This document shows, piece by piece, positions 22,451 through 34,289 of a stretch of 64,000 bases of DNA. Origin of the DNA: Atkinsonella hypoxylon (Eukaryota > Ascomycota > Sordariomycetes > Hypocreales > Clavicipitaceae). Position numbers and translations under genes: made by a program. Each line of letters begins with the position of its first letter. Positions within the stretch are counted from its first letter, which is position 1. The notes below the pieces were generated by a model. The model was not told the DNA's origin. It did no database searches and was given only the letters and a program-made list of their open reading frames with translations. The DNA lies in contig JFHB01000112.1 in the NCBI GenBank assembly GCA_000729835.1, positions 1 to 64,000 on the forward strand. Reading direction: 5' to 3'.

Positions 22451-22746
22451 TACACTCCAACCCTTGAATTATTTTGCAAATCTACTTGCAGGTGTAGTTT
22501 AAGCCAATTAGATATCAGCTTGAAAATTAGCAAGACATGGGTAGATTAGAGATAATAGATACTTAAACTTGGGCGGAAATTACGTGGAAAGATAAGTCTC
22601 TACAAGGTAGTGCTTAATCCCTGCTTATTCTCCTGTACGTTTCTAACTGCGGTAGCCCACGTGGTCTCCTTACACCAATTACAGCTGTTAGCGAGTACCT
22701 AAAAGGGGGGCTTGTAGATCTGCAAAATAATTCAAGGGTTGGAATG
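22451..22746. repeat. Inverted repeat with ~35-bp arms; right side recurs at 32.1 kb
   Basis: The left arm (22451-22490) and right arm (about 22711-22746) pair as reverse complements, sharing TGCAAAATAATTCAAGGGTT. The 60 bp at the right end (from TACAGCTGTTAGCGAGTACC) recur at 32111-32170. The interior of about 220 bp is noncoding. Confidence 0.7.
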
Positions 22747-24120
22747 TTTATTACATGTCCTGAATCCATGCCTCGAGCGCTAGTGTGGGTGGTAACTGCC
22801 CTACTGCGCTTAACCGCGGGTGGGTGATATCGTATCGTTGTTCCTGGTAGACAGATAGATAGATATACGAGCGCATGGTGCCAACCAGCCTTCAAATGAC
22901 GACTGTATTACGGAAGGACAGCGTTCCTTGTGCTGATAAGACCCATGCCGATTTGCCGTTCCACCAGCTATACGGAATACTCGGTGCGGAGTGGCCCCCA
23001 TGTTAACATACATATTACGGAATACTGCAGATAACAACATTGAGACAATACGACGCCACACACGTTGAACACAATCGTCAATTAAAAACCGGGTCGTTGT
23101 CACGAGTCACTCGCTATCAAATTCAATTGAAACGAACCCTTGGCTGCCAACGCCCACAACGCAGCACGCAATTGAAGCTCGATTTGGACATCATGAGCTA
23201 GGGAATGGACTCAAGGTTCCAGAACGGCGTATAGTTATAGTTACCCTCCTTCTAATTCTGTCGCATTTTGCAGTCGTATGGCAGATGATTCAACCCACCC
23301 GTTCAGATTAATCCTGACGGCCCGATTAGTCTGGCGACACCGACTCTACAAGTCATCCGACCATCGGGGGCGAGACCTTAAAACCCCAAATAACCGACAG
23401 AATGGCAGGGGTATCCCATGCGTTGAACAAAGTTCCTCAATCCATGCTAAAAAGAGTTAATATGCCGCCTCTCCCGCATACAAAGAAGAAGAAGCCACCT
23501 TCTGATAGGCACCTCATCCACCCTTTAAATCGGGCAAGATAGGGCCCTGTCCAGATATTAAGCGGCGGCTGCTACTGCTGGAGTGGAGAATGCTGGTCAC
23601 GCAACCATTACCGCGATATTAAATGGCAAAATCCGGGCGCGGGGAGAAGCTGCTGTACTCCGTAATAGATACTTGCAGAAGATAAATCCCCCCCTCTTTG
23701 CGTGCCGTTTGCCGGATCCTTGGATCTTTGACCAGGAGCTAGGTCTTCATCTAGAAGGTGCAGGGATCAGCTGAAGACACTAAGTACCAATAGACTCCGG
23801 TTTTGCTCACTGAAATATGTGTATCGGGCGTCGCACATGGGGAACTTTTGAAAGGGCAACTGGAAGTCTGCCACTTAGCCATGGATATTGATTGAAGAAA
23901 CAGCATGATATCAAGGACCTCTCTGGAGTGACATGACGCTAGATACTTACTGAATCATATTTAGATTCTGTGGTTCGGCCACACAATCATCAATTGCTAC
24001 CTCGAATTTTCTTCTTCAGATGATTATGCCATTAAGCAGCTGATAAGCTAGGCTAGGCTGGCGGTCCTCATCTCTTGCAACCTTGCCGTTCTACCTCTTT
24101 TCTTTGAGTTCTCAAGCATC

Positions 24121-26932
24121 ATGGCCTCACGCGTCCCGAAAGATGGCGAGATTGTCGACACAGGCGATGTTTCGCCGACAGAAAAGAGTATTGATGAAAA
24201 GGCCGATTACCCAAGCCCAATTGTCGATGTTGACGTGGCCGTAAACAATCTCGTTGAGAAGGCCGGCGACAATGAGGATGGCCTTGCCCCACTCGACGAT
24301 ATCGAGTATGTCATGGACAAGATCGAGACCTTGACCGTTGCGGAGTCGAGAGAAATCATAGAACAACTGCTCAAGGACCATGAGTATGACTACAATTTCT
24401 CTCAAGCTCAGCGGGTGAAGCTGAAAAAATTACTGGGGGGACCGCACGAGGGCCAAAGCACAGACGAATGGCAGGTTGAGCTCAAGACAGAAGCCGCCAT
24501 CAACAAATTTTACTCACCCTATCCGGAGGTTCGCGCCATTACTACTCCTACCGACGATGTCGATATGCCTGCCGAGACAATCAGAGCCCATCTGTTGGGA
24601 TACATCTGGGCAATCATAGCCCAGTTCACCAACTCACTGTTCAATTCGCGTTTTCCCTCCATCACTCTGACATCGGCTGTGGTTCAGATTCTGCTGTACC
24701 CATGTGGCCTGCTGCTTGCCCTGATTTTGCCAGATTGGGGCTTCAACCTTGGTGGAAAGAGGCACTCGCTGAACCCGGGTCCCTGGTCATATAAGGAACA
24801 AATGCTGGCAACCATCATTGTTGATGTCGGTATTACTTCCGCATACTGCTTCTGGAACATCCAAACACAGACCGTCTACTACAAGGACAAATGGCTCACA
24901 CCTGGCTATGGCATTCTGCTCTTACTCGCGACACAATTGATGGGCTTGGGATTCTCCGGGATGCTCCGTCGCTTCGTTGTCTATCCGGTTGAAGCATTGT
25001 GGCCAAACATTTTGCCGACTCTGGCCCTCAACAGGACTCTTTTAGTTCCCGAAAGGAAAGAAACCATTCATGGATGGAGCTTGTCCCGATACAAGTTCTT
25101 CTTTCTCTTCTTTAGCATCATGTTTGTGTACTTTTGGCTCCCCAACTTTATCTTCCCGGCGCTAAGTCTATTTGCTTGGATGACGTGGATTGCGCCGAAC
25201 AACTTCAACCTCAACATCATTACAGGCTCGACCTCAGGAATGGGATTCAATCCCATCTCAAGTTTTGATTGGAACTTGCTCTCGACATATTCGGCACCCC
25301 TCGCATATCCTTTTTTCGTCACTGTACAACAGTTTTCCGGCACGGTGTTGGCTGGCTTGATTATCATCGGACTATATTATACCAATGTCCAGTGGACGTC
25401 ATATCTTCCCATAAACTCTTCAGGCATCTTTGATAACACTGGTCATTCGTACAACATCTCCAAGGTCATCAACCCCGGTGACGGGTACATGAATGATGAT
25501 GCCTATAAAGCATACTCCCCGGCATTTTATAGCGCCGGGAACCTGGTTCTCTACGGTGCTTTCTTCGCATTCTATCCTTTGACGATGGTATTCATTCTTT
25601 TAGATACCTGGCGTCCGCTTGTCAAGGCTTACAGAGGGATGGGAGCAGCAGCTGTTAGCACGTCGACAAGAACGTTGGTTGGAGTCAAGAATGCCGTTGC
25701 CTCTCTTGCCAAAGGCCGTTTGCGTGAGGCATGGAGACACCTACGCACCATAGATGATGGCACTTCGATCTATGACGGCTTTGATGACCCGTTCACGAAA
25801 TTGATGCGCAAATACCCAGAAGTCCCCGATTGGTGGTTTTTGATGGTCGCCTTTATCGCATTCATTTTTTCTATAATCATTGTCACTCACTGGCCCCAAC
25901 TCGATACTCCAGTCTGGACCATCTTCTTTGTCATCGGCCTCAACTTGGTATTCCTGATTCCTATGACCTACCTGTATTCCATTGCGGGGACAACTGAGGG
26001 CTTGAACGTTGTGACCGAGCTGATTGTTGGCTACGCCCTCCCCGGTCATCCTGAAGCACTCATGTTTGTCAAGGCGTTCGGATACAACATCAATGGCCAG
26101 GCAGACAACTACATCTCGGATCAGAAGATGGGCTTCTACGCCAAGCTTCCACCGCGGGCAATGTACCGTGGTCAAGTGCTCAGCGCCATCATCACGGCCT
26201 TGGTTGCATACGGGGTCGTAGAATTCGTCGACAATGACATAGAGGGTATCTGTACTCCGGATCAACCATCCCGTTTTAACTGTGAGAATGGATCTCAAGT
26301 TTACTTTGCTTCTTCTGTGGTTTGGGTACGACATTCTTCAATCTAGCAATGACTTTGCTTCCCGATTGCTAATCATTTAACAGGGTGCTATTGGTCCTAA
26401 GCGAATCTTCAGCCAGATGTATCCAGCGATGAAGTACTGCTTTTTGTTAGGATTTTTGCTTGCAGTTGTATGGTGGACTGCGAAGCGCTTTGGGCCCAAT
26501 ATGCGACGAGGCATCAGAGCCGCGTTACCCTCGGCTCTCTTCAAGCCCATTGACACCGTACTCTTCACGCCTATTTCTTGGTTGAAACACGTGCATCCGT
26601 CGCTGGTTTTCAATGGAATGTTACAATGGGCGCCCCTGAATCTCACTTACTTCACCGGCGGCTTATACATGTCGGCTGCGTTCATGTACTACCTCAAGAG
26701 GTACAAGACAGCGTGGTGGGAGAAGTACAATTACGTGCTTTCAGCAGCCCTTACCGGTGGCGTCGCCTTCTCCGGTCTCATCATCTTTTTCGCGGTTCAG
26801 TATCATCCGGTCAACGTGCATTGGTGGGGTGTGGACGTTCTCACGAGCACAATTGATGGAGGGTCTGGCCAACGGGCGTTAATAACGGAATTGCCCGCCA
26901 AAGGTTACTTCGGACCTGACAAGTGGTATTGA
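24121..26932 (+). CDS. OPT-family oligopeptide transporter
   Basis: Two exons, 24121-26325 and 26384-26932, with a 58-bp intron (branch GCTAATC, acceptor AACAG), encode 917 residues. The first 155 residues are acidic and cytosolic. From about 160 onward a series of hydrophobic helices matches the OPT family (oligopeptide transporters; yeast Opt1/Opt2, fission yeast Isp4), with typical segments EALWPNILPTLALNR, ITGSTSGMGFNPISSFDWN and the LIVGYALPGHPEALM loop. The C-terminus ends GPDKWY, a common end in fungal members. These are proton-coupled plasma-membrane carriers for tetra- and pentapeptides or glutathione; the actual substrate cannot be told from sequence. Without the second exon the protein would stop prematurely within the intron at residue 741. 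The gene looks complete. Confidence 0.95.
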
Positions 26933-28021
26933 AGTGGCAAAGGAGCTTTATCCTGCACTTTCTGCTAAGCAAGTATGTCAGACAGTACAATTGTAAATAA
27001 CATGAAATGCCTGCGTTCCCGGCGGAAGTTAGGTTAGGTTAAGGAATTTGTTTGCAAAACCATAATCTAGCTGTGATCTATTGTAAAAGTCTCCTATCAA
27101 GCTCTAGTTACTGCTGCTGCCGTTTCTGACTCGTGGGGATTGTCTCCAGCTTTTCCAATTCGAGGTTGGCAAACCACTGGCTTCCACACTTTAATCGCAA
27201 CTTCGTCCTCGCTGGGGCCGGGGCCCCGGGGGGCCGAAATAGGTATCTTTTATTATCGACACCTTTTCTAATAATCGACACCATAGATGTGGCTCGACTG
27301 TGGCTATGACCTCGGTTATCGCTTTTGTATGAAGATGGATCAAGTCAGTAAGTAGTAGTTGTGACCCGATATTAATGCTATTTGCAACGCTCTTTTGGAC
27401 CTATTTGTAGCTCTGTCGAAGATGCTTCTTAATGTAAGCTAATATACGTTTATGTTCACATGCCGACAGCAAAAGTTGTGTGGCATACCATTCATTGAAG
27501 CTACTGCAGCCTTGTACTTGGAACGTGTTGAGTAACAGGCGTGATGAGAATCAATAGCGTTATCACAGGCTTCGATTGGGCGGAACAGCATGTACTTGGT
27601 ATTGATGATGTAAGAATTGGAATACTAACCCCTGTTTGATGTAACCCCTCGCGAGAATCTCCAATAGCGATACCGGCCGCTAAAGTCCCCGGCCACATCT
27701 TGGATGCCGACTACACAAAGATTATGGTGTGGGATAAAAGCTCCTCAACAATGGCGCCAGCATGAGATCATAGAGGCAAGTTGCCCGATATGTATATGTA
27801 TTTCCGCCAAAAAAAAAAGAAAAAAAAAATACAGTCCTCGTAATGGAGGGCGGCCCAAGCCAAGTCCGAGCAGTACTGAGACATACACACGGAATATAGA
27901 AGCGGGCATGTTAATAGTTCGCCCAGTTGCAGTTCAACACGAAGCTGTTTTTCAAGGCCAGTAATTAGCATCCCAGACATTTGCATGTCCAATTGTCTCG
28001 TCCCGCAGAGCTTTGCGCAAG
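26933..28021. other. Intergenic region between convergent OPT and hydroxylase genes
   Basis: This region holds the 3' flanks of two convergent genes. No further gene is supported. It includes a GC palindrome (CCGGGGCCCCGG, 27218-27229), a near-direct repeat of ATTATCGACACC at about 27251-27283, and an A-rich tract at about 27809-27828. Confidence 0.45.
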
Positions 28022-29101
28022 TTAAAAAAGCGGTATGTACGCTGCATTCTCATAGTCCACGTTTCCCGGCGCAGATTCAATACGGTCAATGCAAGTACCA
28101 AAAACACGATCCCAGATTCGAGTCTGCTTGCAATAATTGTGGCTTTTGCGCCAACCCTTCCGATGATGCAAGTCATGGTCCTCGAGGACGAGCTCGGCAT
28201 TGAAGAACCGCAAAATTATAAAAAACGGGGATAATCCGCAGGCGTGGATTCGAAGCCCGCTATGGCCTGCCACTTCGATGAAGGCAATGTACTGGTGACA
28301 TATCCACCAGTCATAGAAACCGAGAGGAAGTCCCATCACGCGAAGTGATATGTATGTCAGGAAGGGAATGCCGACGAGGTCAAAGAATTCCTGTTCCTCA
28401 TCTGCATATGCTGTCAAAAGCTGGTTAGGGTGTTTCGTCAGATGATGCGTCCGATGGTATTTCCACAAGAAGGGCACATCATGCATGAGTCGGTGGTACC
28501 AATAGAACCAGAAATCCAAGACCACGCCATAAAGACCGACCTTCAGTATCAACCACGCCCACCATTGCCAATCTGTCAGCACATCCATCGGCTGCGTAGA
28601 GTGGTCGTAAGTAAAGTAAAGGGACATGGCAACTCTCCCCCCCGTTCCCTTGAGAACCGACGACATGACCTTGTTCACTCCCACGTCCGGGATGCCGTCT
28701 CTATCATGGACATCACCGTCGAGATAGCCCCATATTTGGCCCATTCGACGGATGATGACAGTCTCATGTATAAGGATAAGGTTGAACGCATAAAAGTAGA
28801 GCAGAAACATGAGAAGATAATTGAGACTCTGCCACCCAGTAGCGCGGAGGATGATTTGTTGCACAAGAAGCGGTATGACCGCATGACCAAGCACCCACAT
28901 ATGCATAGAGCGTTGCGGCAAGTAGGGAATTTTATGAGTCTTGGCAAACTTGGGGACGGGTTTGCCCGGGGCGATGGGATAGGCATCCGTGAGGTGTAAG
29001 AACCAATGGCTGAAGCCCCAGGTGCTTTTGTCTGCAGATGGCCAAGTTGACTTCATTGAGTCTTTCGGGTTGGCGCCCGTGGGCTCATCATTGGGGGCCA
29101 T
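28022..29101 (-). CDS. Fatty acid hydroxylase superfamily enzyme (sterol desaturase-like)
   Basis: A single exon of 359 residues from the ATG at 29099-29101. Four membrane-associated hydrophobic stretches (about 69-85, 93-113, 180-200, 244-262) surround the di-iron histidine motifs of the superfamily: HRLMH at 203-207, HRTHH at 216-220, His280, and HDLHH at 309-313. Enzymes of this fold (Erg3 C-5 sterol desaturase, Erg25 C-4 methyl oxidase, Scs7 and related hydroxylases) act in the ER with cytochrome b5 or NAD(P)H-linked electron supply. The extended acidic loop at about 120-175 is unlike Erg3 or Erg25, so this is probably a less-studied fungal relative, and I do not assign a substrate. The nearest gene is the convergent OPT transporter. 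No defect is seen. Confidence 0.9.
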   Translation of the reverse strand: MAPNDEPTGANPKDSMKSTWPSADKSTWGFSHWFLHLTDAYPIAPGKPVPKFAKTHKIPYLPQRSMHMWVLGHAVIPLLVQQIILRATGWQSLNYLLMFLLYFYAFNLILIHETVIIRRMGQIWGYLDGDVHDRDGIPDVGVNKVMSSVLKGTGGRVAMSLYFTYDHSTQPMDVLTDWQWWAWLILKVGLYGVVLDFWFYWYHRLMHDVPFLWKYHRTHHLTKHPNQLLTAYADEEQEFFDLVGIPFLTYISLRVMGLPLGFYDWWICHQYIAFIEVAGHSGLRIHACGLSPFFIILRFFNAELVLEDHDLHHRKGWRKSHNYCKQTRIWDRVFGTCIDRIESAPGNVDYENAAYIPLF

Positions 29102-29584
29102 GTCACCATAGGCCCAGGAGGAAGGAAAAGGGATAGGGAAAAAAAAAAAGAAAAAACGTTTCTCGTTTTACTGAAGAGGATAGTTACGAAATATGAGTTT
29201 AGTGGTTGAAAGTACGAGTATGCTTGAAGCGAGAAAATTGCAAAAATGGATGATATAATCATCAAAATAAACGTCCTGCAGAAGCAGGTTTGGAAAATGT
29301 CCTTATAATAGTGCAAAAGCAGACTACTTTGTGGCCACGACGACGCTTTCCTACTTCCCACCCGGGGACGGCTACGGGTCAACTACGACCGTTCTTGGCC
29401 CGTTTCAGGGGCGAATTTCCCCACAACGATGAGCATTAGGTGGCGGTCCTCTCGTGGGGAAAAGTTAGTTAACTAATGGTCATCTGGGAACCGTCATGCA
29501 ATTTTGTGTCCGGAGAATTTGCTCGCTTGCCCGGTGGATCAGCAGCAGCATTACCCGTACCCGTCACTGGCTCAGTTGTAGAGC

Positions 29585-29587
<3 letters not shown>

Positions 29588-29615
<28 letters not shown>
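29588..29615. repeat. Poly(T) tract, 28 bp
   Basis: An uninterrupted run of T. Length in such tracts is prone to sequencing error. Confidence 0.9.
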
Positions 29616-29921
29616 CTCCGAAGCGACGACACACCTTTGTTCATGTGGCAACATTGTACATGCGGCGTATTTACTCCGTACGCCGTACCATTGTCTGATT
29701 GTCGAAAGGAGTTCTTCAGCCTCGGCTTCACGTGTCTGCAGCTGAACCAACCGAGCTTCGTAAGCTGTGGATCTCCATTCGTAAAGCTGCTTTTCTGATT
29801 GCCCTACTGGAGTTGATATCTGCCAAGTTTCGTGAATATGGAAAAGTCAATTAGTTGTTGGGAAGAACCAAAGGGAATAAAAAGGACTAGTGCGCGCTTC
29901 AAAGATTCGAATCTCTGCATA

Positions 29922-29973
29922 GGAATCCGAAGCCGAAGACATACCCCCTTTCGCGTGGTTGCCTTAGGCATCA
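29922..29973 (+). repeat. Copy 2 of the dispersed 'TTCGCGTGGATGCC' repeat
   Basis: This segment contains GAATCCGAAGCCGA, ATACCCCC and TTTCGCGTGGTTGCCTTAGG, matching the inverted copy at 51047-51108 almost end to end and the copies near 22043 and 49920 in part. Confidence 0.7.
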
Positions 29974-30397
29974 TCTTGCTGTGGGCGGGGGCCCAATCAG
30001 CGGGGCGGTCCGCAGGCAGCCGCGTGCTGTCAGTCCATCGGAGGCGCGTACCCGCACGCTTGTGGCAACATATAACCCTATGTATGTGTTTTTAAATAAG
30101 AGCCATATAAGTATAAACATTATACATTATATATAGTGTTTTAGCCACACGATAATGTTAGTCTACAACTTTGGCTTTCCTCGATCATGTACTGTTGGAA
30201 CCACCGCGCTAATTGGTCGTATTCGCTAATCGGTGCCCCACTTTGCACGGGCGCACCGGATTACCCCTCAAAGCCCTTTGACCCACAACACCACAATACC
30301 TGAGGCATCTATATAATGAGGGCCATCTCTAGGGCCTCCCTTCCCTAGCTAGGTAATTAGATGGGAATCAATTGAATTTGAAGCGGTTATACCTCCC

Positions 30398-30460
30398 TAC
30401 TAGTACACTAGTGATATCGGTCATAGGACCAGATCATAGGACCAAAACACCCTTGGCGAA
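30398..30460 (+). repeat. Dispersed repeat segment, copy A
   Basis: The segment CTAGTACACTAGTGA through TCATAGGACC and CCCTTGG matches 32243-32300 at roughly 75-80 per cent. The two copies are in the same orientation, 1.8 kb apart. Confidence 0.55.
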
Positions 30461-32110
30461 TCCTACATGTACCATCACTGAGGACACGTTCAAGCGGGCA
30501 GACGCTTGCAGGAGTCAATGAGCATGCGTCACGAAATGATGAGACGAACTAGAGCCATCATTTGGAGCCGATTCCAACGCGATGTTTGTGGTCCCACAAT
30601 CCTCCGCCTTTTATCCCCCGGCGCGAATCCGTGCGCGCAACCTTAAGTGACCTTGCAGGGTCAGGAGGCCAGGTCAGTCCTCGACAAAAGGAGCAACCAA
30701 ACGCGAAGAAGCAGGATATTGAATGCGCGGTAGCAGCTGAGCCCGAGAGGGAAAATGTGAGCCCTTCACAAGAATGGGAGGTTCTGACAATTCATCTTGA
30801 TTGGCGAAGGTCTTGATTGATAAAGATACTGCTTGGTATCTCATGGAGCCTCCTCGGCTCTCCTTTTTTTTTTTTTTTGCTACGTCTCATTTTGCTCCTC
30901 TTTGCCAGATTGCTGTAGTCATCCAGAGAGATCGAGATCATCACTTCTGTTCATTTTCTTCATCGCTGTGCATGTCCTATAACAGATGCTAACAACAAAG
31001 GTTTCTATTTGCTGCCAATGAGAGATGCACCAACTAAGCAAAGGTTCTAATCAGTTAAGATTGTATAAGATGGTAAATTAGATACAGCATCTATTTATGC
31101 GTTTCGCAGTAAATGTGCTCAAGTACTGACTACTGCGCACACAACCCATACTGCTCGTTTATTTGCTCCGAAGATCAGGTAAGCGGCGGGTTCCTCCTCA
31201 GACACACTGGATTCCGGACCTGTAGTGGTGTGCATGGCTGGCCACCAGAACAGTCACTGGCACGACACAACTACCATTCCAAAGCATGCTCCTTATCAGG
31301 GAAGAAGTAGCGAAACATGTGATGTTCGTAATCGCTGATGCGCCTCCGTAGCGTGGCATTCCACCCATCGGTCTGCTCCACCGTCTGTCACGCTGGATCG
31401 ACACGTTCCAAAAGAGAGTTGCACTACTGGACTGGACAGCAATGATCAGGAGAAAGTGGCGGGTAGTAGACATTCGAAGGGCGTTGAGCACGAGTTCTTC
31501 GTTAAATGTTACTCCCTCATTGCTTTCATGTGTCTGCTAGGAATATCCCTAATCGGCACTTTTTAAAAAAAACGCCGTATTTTCCGGACCCACAATTGTG
31601 ATTCAGGTCTAGCAACCGTACTATTCCGTAGATGCGAGTTAAATTTATGTCTTCTCAGAAGCTTGCAAGGGATGCAGGATGAAGCCCCCGCCCGCACAGC
31701 ACCTTTATAACTTAGAATTCTTAGTTACAGGGCCTAGAACAATTAGCTAGCCCGTTAAATATACAATACAGTTTTCTTTAATTTTGCACCGGTGACTTAA
31801 CAGGGGGGAAGGAGCCTATCAACGGTCAGCTCGGAAAGGCGTGGGTTGCAGTGTGGAGCTAGAAGTGGCTTTTAATTAAAGGAAAATTACAAAAAAGGAA
31901 TGTATCTTTTAGTAGCGTTTAATACCCTGCATATCCACCTTGTGCCTCCCTAGCAGCTTCTAGCCTGCAGGGCATAGAATATGCCTAAGCAATCCGCTAG
32001 TACAGCATTTTAAACGCTTATAATAACTTTATATAACATCTTTCCACTTAGATAATCAAGAGAATGTTTAACTTATCTAACGCTAGCCTATACGGTCTCA
32101 GTACGCCAGA

Positions 32111-32170
32111 TACAGCTGTTAGCGAGTACCTAAAAGAGGGGCTTGTATCTCTGCAAAATTATACAGGGGT
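32111..32170 (+). repeat. Copy of the 22.7 kb repeat end
   Basis: The block TACAGCTGTTAGCGAGTACC, then TAAAAG, GGGGCTTGTA and CTGCAAAAT match 22679-22740 in order. Confidence 0.75.
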
Positions 32171-32242
32171 TATATTGTATATACAATGAAAGAAAACAGC
32201 AGATGTTGAAACTATCGCGACTCCATGAACCCCGTTCCCGTT

Positions 32243-32300
32243 ACTAGTGCACGAGTGACATGGGTCATGGGACCGAATCGAAGGACCATAAGCAGCCCTT
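32243..32300 (+). repeat. Dispersed repeat segment, copy B
   Basis: It matches 30398-30460, including ACTAGTG, GGTCATGGGACC and AGCCCTTGG blocks in the same order. Confidence 0.55.
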
Positions 32301-32812
32301 GGTTATAACAACAGCAGAAATCGCGTTTTTAAGCGAATTAGCTAGCTGTGGCCTGGGCGTAGGCTGTAGAGGAATTACTAAAGATTACAATGCAACAGAC
32401 TTTTATTGTGATGAGGGGCACAGCTCCCATGACTTTGTGTGTTTGTGTGTGTTTTGCACTATAGGGCGCGGGAATTAATCTATCTAGCCAAATCGGGTTA
32501 GATACAGCGTTCGCGGATTTTCCGGTACAGCGCCGATGAGGAACACTCGTATGCTAGTTAGCTAGTAGACTATCGTGGTTCTTGCGGACAATGGGAAATA
32601 CTTTACAGTCGGCAGTGGTTCGAACCATCATGAAGTATTATAGATGGGAAGTAATGAATAGCATTGATTTCTGAACAAGAGAACGCCCAATCCTTTGTCT
32701 CAGGCTTGCTCACAGCCTTTGCCTCTGTCTTTTCTTGTTTCTCGTTTTTCTTTCTCTCCCTTTTTGTATATGTATCCCCCAAACTCTAGTAGACACCACC
32801 GTAACTACCGCA

Positions 32813-34289
32813 ATGCTTCAGTCCCTTATTTTGGCAATAGCCGTCTTCACAGCACAGTGTACTCAAGCACCAGCGTCCTATAAGAACAGCAGCAGAAGCT
32901 CCCGGCAACTTACATTCCACAACGACACATTCCAACTGTCCATTTTCGAGGACCTACACTTTGGAGAAAGTAAGTATCACGGGCCTTCCCTCACTTACAG
33001 CCTCCCACAATATATCCAGTGCGTTCGGTACCAAAAAAAAAAAATTAACATAAAATAAAATCCGAGTTTCCCCCACTGCCCAGCAAGCACTCGTATAAAT
33101 GGAACGCATGTACCCCAAAGCCCCCCCCCCCCTGAGATAAAACTTTTGCTAATTGGAGACATTAGACGCGTGGGATCCATGGGGCTCACAGCAGGACATC
33201 AACTCCGTCAAGGTAATAAACCAAGTGCTCGACAGGGAAAGCCCAAGCCTCGTCGTCCTCAACGGCGACCTCATCACCGGGGAAAACGCCTACGTTGAAA
33301 ACAGCACAGCCTACATCGACCAGATTGTCGAACCGCTCGTGCGGCGCCGTCTCCCATGGGCATCAACCTACGGCAACCACGACCACAACTTCAACCTCTC
33401 CGCCGCGGACATGCTGGCCCGCGAGAAGACCTTCCCCGGCTGTCTGACAGAGAGCATGGTCCAAGGTCGCGAAGCAGGCGTGTCAAACTACTACCTCCCC
33501 GTCTACGCCCCCAACTGCACGAGCCCGGACTGCGCGCCCGAGCTGATCCTCTGGTTCTTCGACTCAAGAGGCGGCTTCTACTTCCGCGAGCGCAACGCCA
33601 CCGGCCAGCAAGTCGGCCAGCCAGACTGGGTGGACGACTCCGTGGTAACCTGGTTCCAGTCCACCAGCTCTCTTATCCGCGGCCGCTTCGGCAAAGTCAT
33701 CCCGTCGCTCGCATTCGTGCACATCCCAACCTATGCCTCGGTGGCCCTCCAGCAGGAAGACGGCAGAAAGAGCATACACCCCAACTACCAGCCGGGCATC
33801 AACGATGATTACCCCCTCGCGCCACAAGGGCAGGGCTGGTGTGCCGACGGCCGCAACGACGGCAGCTGCTCGTACGGCGGGCAGGACGTGGCGTTTATGC
33901 AGGCCGTGACGACGACGCCGGGCCTCATCGGCCTCTTCTCCGGCCACGACCACGGCGCGACATGGTGCTACAAGTGGGATCACTTGGTGCCCGGCATGAC
34001 GGTCGCGGGGAACGGTCTGAATCTGTGCTTCGGCCAGCACTCTGGGTATGGGGGGTACGGAAGCTGGATCCGGGGCGCGAGACAGGTTCGCGTGTCGAGA
34101 AGTGCCCTTCGTGCTGGTAGGTGGGAGGCCGACACGTGGATTCGGCTGGAGAGCGGCTCTGTGGTAGGCAGCGTGAGCTTGAATGCCACGTATGGGAGGG
34201 ACTGGTATCCTGCTACGCCGAATGACAAGACTCACTGCCCGACTTGTAATTACACCATTATTACGCCGGGGCCGAGAAAGAGGCGCTGA
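32813..34289 (+). CDS. Secreted calcineurin-like metallophosphoesterase
   Basis: Two exons, 32813-32969 and 33166-34289, give 426 residues. The 196-bp intron (donor GTAAGT, acceptor CATTAG) is unusually rich in A and C homopolymers. Residues 1 to about 16 form a signal peptide. Metal-binding motifs of the calcineurin-like phosphoesterase fold follow in order: Asp47-x-His49 (EDLHFGE), NGD at 86-88, GNHDH at 123-127, His239 (FVHIPTY) and GHDHG at 313-317. This arrangement resembles fungal Dcr2-type phosphatases. Several N-glycosylation sequons fit secretion or the lumen. The substrate (phosphoprotein or nucleotide) cannot be decided. Coding sequence is distinctly GC-rich in exon 2 compared with the surrounding AT-rich intergenic DNA. 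All catalytic residues are present. Confidence 0.93.

Larger units (their letters stand above)
20843..24120. other. Gene-free, repeat-rich region
   Basis: About 3.3 kb between MAD1 and the OPT gene carry no supported gene. The region holds an inverted repeat at 21645-21893, a member of a four-copy dispersed repeat at about 22043-22090, a second inverted repeat at 22451-22746, a run of C at about 22366-22374, and TACTCCGTA words at 21609 and 23656. The last few hundred bases should hold the OPT promoter. Confidence 0.5.
29102..32812. other. Gene-free, repeat-rich region
   Basis: About 3.7 kb hold no supported gene. The region contains a 28-bp T run (29588-29615), a dispersed-repeat copy at 29922-29973, a related pair of segments at about 30398-30460 and 32243-32300, a T run near 30863-30878, and a segment at 32111-32170 shared with the 22.7 kb inverted repeat. 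Open frames such as 30562-30816 have no motif. Confidence 0.5.

Noticed and set aside
25741..26334. 197-codon minus-strand frame
   Set aside because: Antisense shadow of the OPT transporter gene.
28430..28999. 189-codon plus-strand frame
   Set aside because: Antisense shadow of the hydroxylase-family gene.
29895..29915. tRNA-like AGATTCGAATCT sequence
   Set aside because: A palindrome that recalls a T-loop, but no cloverleaf can be built with its flanks.
30562..30816. 84-codon open frame in the gene-free 29-33 kb region
   Set aside because: No motif, no neighbouring exon, and surrounded by repeat DNA.
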